Shown: piece after piece, positions 43,421 to 54,580 of the stretch
How positions within the stretch are numbered: position 1 is the stretch's first letter
How the letters are laid out: the number at the start of each line of letters is the position of its first letter
DNA from: Chelydra serpentina
Taxonomy: Eukaryota > Chordata > Testudines > Chelydridae
Length of the DNA: 64,000 nt
Assembly: GCA_037349315.1 (NCBI GenBank)
Contig: JBAIAC010000057.1
Location: forward strand, 14,229,501 to 14,293,500
Direction: 5' to 3'
Made by a program: the position numbers and the translations under genes
Notes under the pieces: generated by a model
Database searches by the model: none
What the model saw: only the letters and a program-made list of their open reading frames with translations
What the model was told of the DNA's origin: nothing

Positions 43421-43562
43421 CGGCAATGGCCTCCCCAGGAATTGAAATGGGGGGGGGGTGTTCGAATTTACTGGGAGGGGTGTCACTAAATTGGCATGTA
43501 ACTAGTTCACAAAACTGGGGGGGTGTTGGGGAAATTCAGGGGGGGTGTAGGGAAATCACTGA
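43421..43562 (+). repeat. Dispersed G-rich repeat, copy 2
   Basis: Same family and orientation as 1321-1460, including CACTAAATTGGCATGTAACT and the AAATCACTG end. G-run lengths differ. Confidence 0.75.
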
Positions 43563-44004
43563 TCCTCGGGCCAGACAGTGTTCAGCCCCGTGAAGCCACG
43601 GTTGTGTGTGGAGCGAATGGGAGCAGTGGCAGGCCCTCCGAACCCCTTAGTGCTACGGGGTCGTCAGCATCCCAGCGCTCGGAGCATAAAACCAGCACCG
43701 GCTCAGGGGACACAAAGCCAGCGCCCTGCGTCTCAGGGACAGGCTGTACTCCCAAACGGGATTCCCTGCCTCGGCCTTTTGGCAGCATCTGCGGTTCTCT
43801 CCTTCACCCCGTTGGCTTCCTGCTAGCATCTGTGATACCCTGCCAAGGGTTCCCAGGCTAGCCTGCTCTTGAAAGGTTAGCACCCGATCCCTATCTCCTC
43901 CCCCACCCCCCACATCTGTTAGCCAAACGGCGCCATTTGAACACTCAGCGCTACTATAGTGCTTTATACCTGCAGCGCTCTGTACTAACATGCACGGATT
44001 AACC

Positions 44005-44165
44005 CTCACAACCCCCTTGCGAGGTGGATCGTTATTATTATCGCCATTGTTCAGATGGGGAAATTGATGCCTAACAACATGAAGTGACTTGACCAAGGTC
44101 ACATAGGGAGTCCCTGGCAGAGCAGGGGTGAAAACTCAGGCCACGCTGGCTCCAAGTGCCCTGTT
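44005..44165 (-). repeat. MIR/L2-type relic
   Basis: On + it has CATTGTTCAGATGGGGAAAT and GTGACTTGACCAAGGTCACA, the reverse complement of the MIR/L2 3' consensus. Confidence 0.7.
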
Positions 44166-45599
44166 CTCCCCAGAGCGCTCTGTAGCCGACTGCGAATGAC
44201 ACCTTGCGGTGTGACACCTTTACCCAGCAAATGCAATGTGAAGAAGCCATATGGACATAGTGAGGTCCAAATTACCATTTTAACTCTGGGCCCAGCTATG
44301 GATACACAAAACTGCATTGGTGGGGCCGGGCAGGGGGCCGGAGGATGCGGGGGAGGGTGTCTGGTGACTTCTGAAACAGTGAGCACCACTAGAGGGCTCA
44401 CAACCTGTTTAAAGGTACGCCACCCAATTCCTGGACGCTGCCGGCATACAAGACTCACACAGCTCCAAACTCAGCAATGTTCCTTTAAGGCCTCTCTGAA
44501 AGCTGAGACAAGCAGGCACAGGAGGCCTCTGCGAGATTGATCACCTGCCTGCCCTGCTCAGTAAATGGCAGCCAGTAATACAGGGAGTGACTTGCTCTGC
44601 CAAGCTTTCCTCTCTCTCAGCTAGAGACAATGCTTAAGAGCATTAACAGGCTCCAAGGGCAATTATTTACTAAGCACTGTGTAATGATGTGTTCGCTTTT
44701 GATTTGATTGCTGTAAAAGGTAATAAGTGGATTGCCTCCCTATTACCCTCAATCAAGCCAGTACAGTGACATCATGTACATTTCCCACTAATTGGTCTTA
44801 ATCCACTTGTTTCAGTTTGGGTGGGTTTTGACGACTCGAGAGGGGAGGGGAGAGAAGGGCTACAGGGTGCGGGGGGGCATTTACACATGATGGAATTTTT
44901 AATATTTAAGTCCCCTTTGGGGGAAGGGCAGCAGGAACAATTAGCAAAGCAGGCCCCAGGAAATGGGAAGCTGGCGCTAGCCTGGCAAGAAAAACCCGAA
45001 AGCGGCTCAGAGGTCAACGCTGAGATATTTTTTTGTCTGCGGGGGGTGGATGCTTGTCTGGAGCTGGCCCCCAAAACTCAGGAGGAAAGCGGGGGCGATA
45101 GCAGGGATTTGAACTTCTCTGAGCCCAGACCCCACGTGGCTGGCGTGGGGCCGGCTCTTCCAAAGGGCCGAGGGCCGCATTCTCAAGGGCTCGGCCCCCA
45201 CAAGCAGAGCAAGCTTGTGAAAAGCATTTTAGCACCCAGCGTGCAGAGGGCCTGTGACAAGCCGGGTGACTGGGAGGGGGTGTTGATGCTTGGGTTTGTG
45301 TCTGTGTGGGTCTGCTGGTGTTTTTGCAGGTGGCTGTGCATCTCTGCATTTGTATGGGGGCGGGCGCGCAGGTGCATTGGGCAGGTGGGGTGGGGAAGCA
45401 CCAGGTACTGAAGCAGTGACCGTAAACAAGAGGTGAATATCAGGTGGCACAAAGCATGGTCCCAAGCCAGAAGAGAGTGATGGTGCAACCCATAGGACAG
45501 AAGAGATGGAGACACCACGCCACTTTCCACTCCAGCGTCCCAAACATGAGGGAGTTCCTTACACTGTCAGGGATCATAGCTGAACATGCCATCAAAAGC

Positions 45600-45965
45600 T
45601 ATCACTTGACAGGCCGTGTGCACAAAACATTTGTTCTGTGCAAATTTTTGAAGCAGAGTTCAAATTTGCGCGCCATGAGGCAAATGCGCCCAAGCGAGTA
45701 AAACGCTTATACAAGATGTGTGGGTCCCGACCGTCCCGACATGATCAGCGTTCCACGTTCGAAATGCTGGCAGGGAGGGGTATGATTCATTGCCCCCCCT
45801 TGCCGGCTAGTAGAATCTGGCTGTGTTGCTAGATGGCGGGCGAACAATGTCAAAAGTCTCCCGTAAATGATATTTCGGCTTGGCTCCGATGTAGTATTTC
45901 ATTTTCTGTGCGCGCGGGGTTTCAGATCTGTGCGCGTGCGCACACGCGAACAGCTTAGAGGGAAC
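45600..45965 (+). pseudogene. Decayed DNA-transposon-like segment
   Basis: Two overlapping frames (HKTFVLCKFL, then IFEAEFKFARHEANAPKRVK) together resemble the helix-turn-helix head of a mariner-like or DUF4817-type protein. The segment ends in GAACAGCTTAGAGGGAACAG, complementary to a terminal CTGTTCCCTCTAAGCTG seen in turtle hAT repeats. The two observations may belong to different elements. Confidence 0.3.
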
Positions 45966-46194
45966 AGTGTCCCTGACCCCAGGGGAAAGGAGAGAGACTG
46001 CATCACGTCACAGCCAGTAATGAGCACTGCTGACAATGGACCCAGGACAGCAAACCCCAAACAATGTATAGCCCCACCTTTGGGGGGTGAGACGCTCCTC
46101 GGACAGAGACCGGAGGGGCCTGTCTCTTTCTTACACTTTGGCAACACTTGCAGAACTTGCCATGACAATAAAGTGTCACTCAATGGGATAGAGG

Positions 46195-46445
46195 ACTTTG
46201 TGTGCGTGCGTGTACGGAGTGTGGGGGTGTGGCTGGATAGCTGCATGAGTCCGGGAATGTATTTGCATGTGGCTGTGTGTGTCCCTGCATTAGCACGGGT
46301 TGTGTATGTGTGTGGGGGAAGTGTGTGAGTGCGTGTCCGTTTGTATGGTTGGATAGCGGTGTGTCCGTCAGTGCGTTTGCATGTGTCTGTACATCCCTGC
46401 TTTGTGTGTGTGTTTGTGTGCATCTGTTTGCATGTGAGTGGATTT
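46195..46445. repeat. Degenerate GT-rich satellite
   Basis: TGTGTGTGTCC, TTTGCATGTG and GTGTGTGGG motifs recur without a fixed period. Confidence 0.7.
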
Positions 46446-46799
46446 TGTAAGCCACACCTACTTCTCCCTAGAGTGGCCGTGGTGGGCGTTGTACCTGGGG
46501 CAGCAGACCCACAGCTCTGCTTCTCTGTAACGGGCATGTTTTCCTGCCCAGCTGGGCAATTTACATCTAGTGCCGCGCGCTCACCACAGCGCCGTTGGGC
46601 CTGCCGTGCGGATACAAGGAGTTCTAAGGTGGAGACTGTCTTGCACACTTGCCATGCACGTTATCGTTTGCTTTGTTTGCCTTTTAATTTGTCCAGACCT
46701 TTCCCCACCTGGCACAATTAGTGCTTCGCTGCTCCTCCCATTGAGATGCAAAAGGAAACGGCCCCAAGCCATAAACCCGCTTGGCAGTGGGCAGGGGAA

Positions 46800-47037
46800 C
46801 AGCAAAGCACCACGCTTCCCTTGAAGAATTTGCTTGGCTGAATCACGGCTTCTCAGTCGGGCCGCCCCTGTGCCTGGGACAATTCCCTGGAGCTCATGCC
46901 CCAAGACCGCCCTCCTTTCTCTGGGTCAGGTCTCTCCTTAAATCCTGTTTCTCCCAAGAAACCTGCCTACCGTCTCACCGACAATCCTTCCCAGTCCTTC
47001 CCTCACCTTTCCCGCATGCCCTGCCTTGTCTGTGAGC
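46800..47037 (+). repeat. Left arm of an exact 238-bp inverted repeat
   Basis: This arm is the exact reverse complement of 47178-47415, with no difference I could find over 238 bp. The spacer is 140 bp (47038-47177). The sequence itself is unique in the window and not a recognised mobile element. Confidence 0.95.
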
Positions 47038-47177
47038 TCAGCTGTGAATTGTTAAAATGCCCGCCAGCGCGATTAATTGTTATAACTCCTAATGTATGTG
47101 GTGCTGCAAAGGTGCCCTTTCCCCCAAACGCACTCAGACCTGCTCCCTGCCCTGGAGGGCTTCACCTGAGACAAACC

Positions 47178-47415
47178 GCTCACAGACAAGGCAGGGCATG
47201 CGGGAAAGGTGAGGGAAGGACTGGGAAGGATTGTCGGTGAGACGGTAGGCAGGTTTCTTGGGAGAAACAGGATTTAAGGAGAGACCTGACCCAGAGAAAG
47301 GAGGGCGGTCTTGGGGCATGAGCTCCAGGGAATTGTCCCAGGCACAGGGGCGGCCCGACTGAGAAGCCGTGATTCAGCCAAGCAAATTCTTCAAGGGAAG
47401 CGTGGTGCTTTGCTG
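47178..47415 (-). repeat. Right arm of an exact 238-bp inverted repeat
   Basis: Reverse complement of 46800-47037. Matching stops abruptly at both ends, with no terminal motif or target duplication, so it does not look like a transposon's own ends. Confidence 0.95.
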
Positions 47416-49409
47416 ATTCCTGGGCAGAGCGGGACATGGAGGAGATTGGAGGAAGAATGATGGAGGGAACTGGAAGAAAGAGGCTGCAGGGATGGGAGGC
47501 AGAGCGGGAGGGCTGCCATAGCCATAGGGTAGGCAAGTGAAAGGAGCTGGGGGAGGCAGCATTCAAGGTTGGATCAGGGCAGAGGGCTGGGGAGTGCAAG
47601 GAGGTGGGGAGATAGGAGACAGAGAGGGAAGCAGCAGCCTCTCTTTCATTAGCAGATATACAAATTATCTGAGGGCCTGTCTCTAACCAAGATCCCTTTT
47701 TTTTTAAAGCATTCCTACAGGCATAGGAGTGACTTGCTCAAGGTTACACAGCAAGCCAGTGGCAGAGTCAGGCCTACACCCCAGGAATCCTGACTCCCAG
47801 GTTCCTGCCTTTACCACTAGTGATCAGCCCTGTAAAACAATCCCCAACTCATGAGAGCCAACCTCGAAACGTGCTCCAGCGACAGCCTCATCCCGAGAAA
47901 TCTGCTGAGTCGGATCCTCTTGTCAAGATTAATTACCCTAGTTATTCCTGGCCTTGTCATAACAGACTCTGCCTGTAAGAGAGTCGAGTGTCTACTGCCC
48001 CTGTTCTTCAAACATCCCGTCCGCCAGCCTGGCTTGCCACAGGGCTGATTTACAGCCGGTAATTACTGCTCACTGCTAACAGAATAGCACCAGATACATT
48101 ATGCTTGACTCCGGGAAAGAGAACTTCAGCCTGGGAATCAACAGGTCAGAGAAAAGGGAAAGGGCTCTGGGACTCCTTGTGACATTCAGGAAAGTATAAC
48201 TGCTGAGCCTGGGCTCCTGAACGCCAGGCATTCGGCTGCCAGCATGATGTCAAACGGGAGTCCTAGTTCCCTCCCCCGGGAAGGGAGTAGGCTGGTGCAG
48301 ATTGCTAAGAACCAGCAGAGAGTCTCCCCTTTAGCACTGCAAACCATGGTGGTGCTTATTTCTTCCTGATGCCCAGATGAGAAGTGCCTTGTCACGGTTC
48401 TGGGGCTTGTTGTCTCGCGGGTCTTAGTGGGAAGTAGAATTTGAAGAAATCCAGAACAGCAGGCCATGGTCCCGGATTGGGACGTCTCTCTTCGGCAGAC
48501 AGACCCGGTACGATTCTTTCCCAGGCCCTGCTGGGTAATGCAGTGGGTATGAGATGGTTAAGCCATGTCTTTCATGATCGTTCGGCAAGACTGCTTCTGT
48601 GCTGGGTATTACGCTGGGCCAATCACACCAGCATTCAGGCTCATTCCTGGCATTTTGTGAAGTTCTGGTGTTCTCCACATACCCTGACCTACATATCGCC
48701 CTGCAAGGACTCTGGAATTGCAATGAGAGTGCAGCTTCAGCATCCTCTCTCATTGAAATCACTGGATGTCGACCCCTCATAAGTAACTGGGCCAAACGTC
48801 TTATACGGGTTTGCGGGTGTGTGGCATTGCTAGTGGCTACTTTACTTCTTAGTTCTAATTTCGGAGGGGAGGCTGGGAAGCTGCTGAAAATGGCACCCCT
48901 GTTTATCTGTATTATCCTGAGCCTCTGGAGAATCCGGGTGAGCAATAGGGCTCTTTGATAAGGTGTCAGCCACCACCAGGGAATTCATTGTGCATAGTCT
49001 CCAGTGAGTTCCGGTGTGGGGGTCTGTCTCTGGGAAACTGGGATGCCTTTTGTTTTCTGTGTACTGCACCTTTCAATTTCTAAACATTCTCCCTGTGTGC
49101 AGAGACAGCAGCCATTGTATTCACCTCGTTGCTGAAGACTGTCACGTGGGAGTCACACACACTGTGCTCACCCCCTAGTGACTTTACTTATGTTCTTTGT
49201 TGTTGTTTTCTTAATGTAAAATAAAAGCTATTTTCACCAAAAGTACCTGGCTGCTCTTTAGGGATGGAAAACCCTAGCAGCCAAAGGCAAGGCCTTATGG
49301 TGAGTGCAGGTGATTGGGAACTAGGGCTCCTGTGTTCTTTCCCTGCCTCTGGCACTCATTTGGCATTTCTCCTTGGGCAAGTGTATTGTACTTCATTAAC
49401 TGACTGTAT
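47416..49409. other. Intergenic DNA, no recognised gene
   Basis: Contains a MIR/L2-type relic near 47715-47820. An ATAAAA-rich tract near 49215-49240 could be the end of an unrecognised retroelement, but no boundaries were found. Confidence 0.35.
47715..47820 (-). repeat. MIR/L2-type relic
   Basis: GTGACTTGCTCAAGGTTACA then CAGTGGCAGAGTCAGG is the reversed MIR/L2 tail consensus. Confidence 0.65.
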
Positions 49410-49605
49410 AATGAGGATAATAATACCTAGCATGTTTTCTCCACAGCTCATAAAGGAGGTCACAATCATTAGCCCCATTTTACAGATGGGGGAAACTGAG
49501 GCATAGATAGGTGAAATGATTTGCCCAACATCACATGGCCGAACCAGGAATAGCACCCAGGTTCCCTGAGTCCCTCTGCAGTACTGTATCCCTTCTGCCA
49601 CACCT
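49410..49605 (-). repeat. MIR/L2-type relic
   Basis: CATTTTACAGATGGGGGAAA and GATTTGCCCAACATCACATG match the reversed MIR/L2 consensus. The left part ends in AATGAGGATAATAATACC. Confidence 0.75.
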
Positions 49606-50185
49606 GGGGGTTTGGGAGGTTTTGTCGGCATGTGCCAGGCTCTTTGTGTGAAATGATGCTCTATGTGGGTCAAACTGCATTCTCAGATACCTGGGTGTAA
49701 TTACAGCGTGTGCCCATTAAAGGCAGTGGGGTTATATTGATGTCACCTCTTTACCAGGTTGTAGCAGGTGATGGGACACTGCACCTCAGCTTTCCACTGC
49801 TGGAGTGATGTGGATAGAGCTGGGCAAACAAAGGATTTTTCAGTTTGTGGGGGAAGGGGAGAGGCTAAGCAGCAAAATCTAGGAGAGGGAAACAGGTTTG
49901 ATTCAAACCAAAATAAATTTGTTTGCCTTTTTTCATTGAAACAAGAATCCAAATCAAGTGAAATGTTTTCGTTTTGATTCAGCTGGTTTGGATGGCTTTC
50001 CTCCTGCTTTGTGCTTTTTATTTTTTTTTTTAAAAACTGGACAAACTTGAAATCAAACCACTGTTTCAGATCAAAAAGGCAAAACCGAAACATTCCAATT
50101 CTTTCAAAACAATTTCTCATCCAAATGTATTTGTTGATTTTGACCCAAATAATTCTGGGCCAGGAAAAATGCATTTCTTTCAACA

Positions 50186-50938
50186 AACACAAAAACAACA
50201 AAGCCCGATGCCAACTCTGTCCACATATCTATTCAAGTGACACCATCATAGGACCTAATCACATCCGCCACGCCATCAGGGGCTCATTCACCTGCACATC
50301 TACCAATGTGATATATGCCATCATGTGCCAGCAATGCCCCTCTGCCATGTACATTGGCCAAACCGGACAGTCTCTACGCAAAAGAATAAACGGACACAAA
50401 TCTGAGATCAGGAATCATCACATTCAAAAGCCAGTAGGTGAACACTTCAGCCTACCTAATCACTCAATGACAGATATAAAAGTTGCAATTTTGCAACAAA
50501 ATAACTTCAAAAACAGGATCCAAAGAGAAACTGTGGAATTCGAATTAATATGCAAACTAGATACCATTACCTTAGGCTTGAATATTGACCGTGGATGGCT
50601 CGGTCATTATGTTAATTGAATTTATTTCTCCCTTAACACCTTTGTGTCAACTGTCTGGAATAGCCCCTGTTGATTATCACTTCAAAAGTTTCTACTGATA
50701 ACAGTTCCTTTCAATTAATTAGCCTCTTAACATTGGTATAGACACCTCCACCTTCTCATGTATCTTTGAATGTATAAATATCTGTTTACTGTATGTTCCA
50801 TTCCATGCATCCGATGAAGTGGGCTCTTAACCCACGAAAGCTTATGCTGAAATAAATTTGTTAGTCTCTAAGGTGCCACAGGTATTTTTCTTGTTTTCTT
50901 TTTGCTGGCACAGACTAACACGGCTACTACACTGAAAC
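50186..50938 (+). mobile_element. Penelope-like retroelement, 5'-truncated, with GIY-YIG domain
   Basis: About 145 codons (50186-50619) encode the C-terminal GIY-YIG-type endonuclease of a Penelope-like element. They include a CQLCP and MCQQC cysteine pair, the core MYIGQTGQSLRKRINGHK and a C-terminal ETVEFELICKLDT. The frame is open to a stop at 50617-50619. The 3' UTR runs to a TGGCACAGACTAACACGG tail ending CTGAAAC. The reverse transcriptase domain is absent. Tails of the same family lie at 1-39 and 30093-30177. Confidence 0.85.
50811..50860 (+). other. Hammerhead-ribozyme-like remnant in the Penelope 3' UTR
   Basis: CCGATGA (50811-50817) and GAAA (50836-50839) enclose a GTGGG/CCCAC hairpin (50819-50823 with 50831-50835), the order of a hammerhead core, and Penelope-like elements are known to carry hammerheads. 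Three departures argue against activity: C for U4 in the CUGAUGA box, an extra A at 50818, and G where an H is expected at the cleavage site (GCTG near 50847). No convincing stem I is visible. Confidence 0.35.
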
Positions 50939-51342
50939 AAAAAACAAGGTGTCAAAATTCTTTTGCCTGGGTCTAGCTGTGGATTCTGGGCTCTTCTTAT
51001 GTAACTTGCTTTAGCGACATGTACACAATAATGCTGGGACACATCATCATGAAAGGCACGCAAGCAATCCCGTTTCAGAACTCTCAGCCAAACACCAGTG
51101 CCTGGTTCTCATGGGGCAACTTTTTCCCAAGCCTGGACTCTAACAACCTGATAGCAGAGACCAAACACTTGCTGCTTGCGCCAGCTACCCCAAAGACAGG
51201 GCATCACAAAAACCTGTCATCAAAGACTGAACAGTGCTTGCATGCTAAGGAAATCATACAAGGCCATGGGTATGTCTACGCTGCAAAAAAACCTCACAGC
51301 TGCCCGTCTCAGAGCCTGGATCTACAGACTTGGGGGTCACAC

Positions 51343-52441
51343 TGTGACGTTATTGACAATAACTGGGACCATATAGATCATTGTTACAACCAAGGTCCTG
51401 TAGTGGCCCCAAATCTTGTATAAAGGGGGTCAAATGAGGTGTCTAAGACCGGGTTATGCTTGGCTGGTTATGATTATGCCGTTTATATGCATGTATCAGT
51501 GTTGTAGTTGAAGTTATGAATATTGGCTTTATACTGTCTGTAGTTGAATGGCTTTATACTGTATGTCTGTATTTCAAACTGGGGCTGGGCTTCTGGGACC
51601 CAGGACAAGCTATCAGCTCTGCCAGGCATGCTGATGGCCCATTAAGGACCATCGACTATACAATTAGCCCATTGAGAGGAGGCAGACACACCTTATGATT
51701 CAGTAAGGTATGCAGAGACTTGCCCATGTGACTCCAGACTCCATTTTGCTGTGATTTTCCACAGTAAGGAAAGAGGTGTCTTTACACCTGGAAGAAACTA
51801 TAAAAGGCAACTGCCTCATCTCCATTTGGTCTTCATTTCCTGCTTCTTACCTCTGGAAGAACCTTTCTACAAATGGAAGCTCTGAACAAAGGACTGAAGG
51901 ACTCATCCCAGCTGGGTATGTAATCCAGAGACTTGATTTGAACCTGCAGTGTTCCATCTCTGCAAGCCTGACCCAAGAACTTTGCCATTACTGTATGTAA
52001 TTGATTCCTTTTAACCAATTCTAGCTCTCACCTAGACCTTTTTCCTTTTATGAATAAACCTTTAGATTTTAGATTCTAAAGGATTGGCAACAGCGTGATT
52101 TGTGGGTAAGATTTAAGTTGTATATTGACCTGGCTCTGAGCTTCGGTCCGCTGGGATCAGGAGAACCTATTTTCTTTTACTGGGGCATTGGTTTTCATGA
52201 CCATTTGTCCCCATAACGAGTGGCTCTGGTGGTGAGACTGGGAAACTGGAGTGTCTAAGGGAATTGCTTGTGTGACTTGTGGTTAGCCAGTGGGGTAAAA
52301 CCAAAGTCTCCTCCGTCTGGCTGGTTTGGTTTGCCTTAGAGGTGGAAAAACCCCAGCCTTGGGCTGTAGTTGCCCTGCTTGAAGCAATTTGTCCTGAACT
52401 GGCACTCTCAGTTGGGTCTTGCCAGAACCAGCATCGTTACA
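51343..52441 (+). mobile_element. Solo LTR, 1,099 bp, with exact 5-bp target duplication
   Basis: It begins TGTGACGTTATTG and ends CATCGTTACA, flanked by CACAC on both sides (51338-51342 and 52442-52446). AATAAA is at 52053-52058, leaving an unusually long ~380-bp R/U5 part. There is no internal coding sequence. It is nested within a MITE, so it inserted after that element. Confidence 0.9.
52053..52058 (+). terminator. LTR polyadenylation signal
   Basis: AATAAA within TTATGAATAAACC, inside the 1.1-kb solo LTR. Confidence 0.6.
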
Positions 52442-52651
52442 CACACTACAGTGCTAAAACTACTGGTGTAGACGTTCTCACTTGGGCTCTGAAACCTGGC
52501 AAGTGGGAGGAGTGTCAGAGTCTGAGTTCCAGCCTGAGCAGCAAAGTCTGCACGGCTAGTTGTAGTGCCGCAGTGCAAACCCGAGTGTAGACCCAGGTTC
52601 TGGGACTTCCAGCCACGGGTGGTCGGGTTTGTTTGCAGTGTAGCTATGCCC

Positions 52652-53395
52652 TATGTGAGACAAGTGCCATTTGCTGACTCCCACCAGTGCCACCGAGCGC
52701 AGAAACAGGCCGAAAGTGGGACGCATTGTAGAAATCTGCTGGCTCTACCCCCAGAGGCAGGTGTGCTGTTTGAAATGCGGTTTCCCAGTCCCCAGGGAGA
52801 ATGGTTTCCATTGTGCAGTTTAGCATCCAACTCTTTGGTTTGGTTCTGTTTTCAAAGCCGTTGGCCTGAAACAAACCAGAGCATGAAATGAACCCTGTCT
52901 GGCAAAGCCTCTCCAACGTGTTCTTTCTAGCAACGCTCACCTGGCTGGGAGATTAGAGGTGAGAAAGAGGGAGACACCGCGCTGGAATACAGCTCTGCAT
53001 TCCTGGCTATGGGGACCCTCCAGATGGGAAAATCCCTTGTCCCAGAGCACTAGGGTTTGTTTTTCTTCCTCCAAAGAGGTGCTCTGAGTGAAAGAGGAGG
53101 ATCTGATAGCCGAGAAAGGGCTGCGAGAGGAATGTCAGAGGCACTGTAGGGGCTTCGCGGGCGGAACTCTGCTGTAATTTTATATTGTCTAGCTAATGAG
53201 AGCAAAGGAAATATGAATTGCGTTAGTGATGGCTGAGAGCTCCTTGCGCCCAAACCCAGCTTCCTTTCTCAGGAAGCTTTTAAACCAAAGAGGCAAATGC
53301 ACATTGCACCGCCCGGGAGAGGGGCTGGGTGTCACAGTGTGAGCAGGAACTGCAGAGCAGAACTGGGAGGGGCAAAAGAAAACAGCTGCACCTTT
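52652..53395. other. Intergenic DNA, no recognised gene
   Basis: Nothing assignable. Confidence 0.4.
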
Positions 53396-53553
53396 TGGTT
53401 TGGTTTGCAGGGGGGTGTCCTGCTGCACACAGACCAACCAGCCACCATTCCTTGGGCAGTGCTGCTGGGTGGAGCCCTAAATACCCAGCTCAATGGTGTG
53501 TACTTCATCCAAGGTGATTTCATGCGGTTCAGGGAGTGTACCGTGGTAGTGCC
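53396..53553 (+). repeat. Source-like copy of a locally inverted 158-bp segment
   Basis: This stretch recurs as its reverse complement at 54227-54580, where a SINE splits the copy. The two differ at only two or three positions. It is not a recognised repeat. Confidence 0.85.
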
Positions 53554-54226
53554 AGCCAGGAACGTGCCATGTTGCCAGCCTAGAGGCAGTGTGCTATGGT
53601 GCAAGAGCACAGCGGAGTGAAAACTAAGAGTGCACCAAAATGCCACCCAGGAATGTGCCACAAGAACAGCCAGGCGTGTAAAGAACCGGCCAGGAGGGTC
53701 CATTGTGCTCATCCAGTCTGCCCCCCTGTATAGCGAAGGCCGGAGAAAATCCCTGACATTGCTTTGAATGTCTCGCAGGGAATGCTAATGTCTGCGGGGG
53801 CAGTGCAGTGCTGTGGGCATCCTTGCTATCCTTGCCCCTGATGCCATGAGATCTCCCTAAAGCTGCAGGTTCAAACCCCAGCAGCTTCTCTGCCCTGAAG
53901 GGGATCAGCGGATGTCTGCACTGATCAGCGTGTGGGCACCTTTCAGGCGCCGTGGTATAAGCCAAGCCCCTTACTTACAGGCCCCCTCATGCTCTACATA
54001 AGGTCAAGAGCTAGTTCGATATGTTCCCACAACCGGCTGCACACGGGGGAGCTGGGGGGCTGCCCCTGCTTTGAGAGACGCAGGTACCGGACCGATAGAC
54101 AGGGCCGGCGCTAGCACTAGGCGACCCTATGCGGTTGCCTGGGGCGCCAGGATTTGGGAGGTGGCGGGCGGCTGCCTCCTGCCTCCCGGCTCCATGCTCA
54201 GCTCCCAGGACACATGGGAGACACTA

Positions 54227-54580
54227 GGCACTACCACGGTACACTCCCTGAACCGCATGAAATCACCTTGGATGAAGTATCATATCATAGGGGGGGAGGG
54301 ATAGCTCAGTGGTTTGAGCATTGGCCTGCTAAACCCAGGGTTGTGAGTTCAATCCTTGAGGGGGCCATGTAGGGATCTGGGGCAAAAATTGGGGATTGGT
54401 CCTGCTTTGAGGGGGGGTTGGACTAGATGACCTCCTGAGGTCCCTTCCAGCCCTGATATTCTGTGATTCTAAGTGCACACCATTGAGCTGGGTATTTAGG
54501 GCTCCACCCAGCAGTACTGCCCAAGGAATGGTGGCTGGTTGGTCTGTGTGCAGCAGGACACCCCCCTGTAAACCAAACCA
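54227..54580 (-). repeat. Inverted copy of 53396-53553, split by a SINE
   Basis: Both parts match the complement of 53396-53553 at about 98-99%. The left part runs from GGCACTACCACGG to GATGAAGTA, and the right part from AAGTGCACACC to AAACCAAACCA. Removing the SINE and one copy of the AAGT duplication gives the continuous copy. Confidence 0.85.
54291..54472 (+). mobile_element. tRNA-headed SINE with CR1 tail
   Basis: A-box-like ATAGCTCAGTGGTT and B-box-like GGTTGTGAGTTCAATCC form the RNA polymerase III promoter. The 3' half is the CR1 tail (GACTAGATGACCTCCTGAGG, ending TCTGTGATTCT), the part recognised by the CR1 reverse transcriptase. A short AAGT duplication flanks the insertion. Confidence 0.92.

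Larger units (their letters stand above)
44166..46799. other. Intergenic DNA with GT-rich stretches
   Basis: No host gene recognised. At about 45280-45400 and 46195-46445 the + strand is a degenerate TGTGTG/TGCATTTG array. Near 45600-45960 is a transposon-like segment listed separately. Confidence 0.4.
51268..52651. mobile_element. MITE interrupted by a solo LTR
   Basis: The left end GGGTATGTCTACGCTGCAAAA and right end (inward, minus) GGGCATAGCTACACTGCAAAC are imperfect inverted repeats resembling Harbinger termini. The MITE proper is 51268-51342 plus 52447-52651, about 280 bp. The LTR at 51343-52441 splits it. Flanking duplication is not clear. Confidence 0.65.

Noticed and set aside
45899..46648. 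249-codon minus-strand frame rich in Thr and His
   Set aside because: Translation of a degenerate GT-rich satellite; no conserved motif.
46800..47415. Inverted repeat as transposon terminal inverted repeats
   Set aside because: No target duplication, no terminal motif, and the 140-bp spacer has no element-like content.
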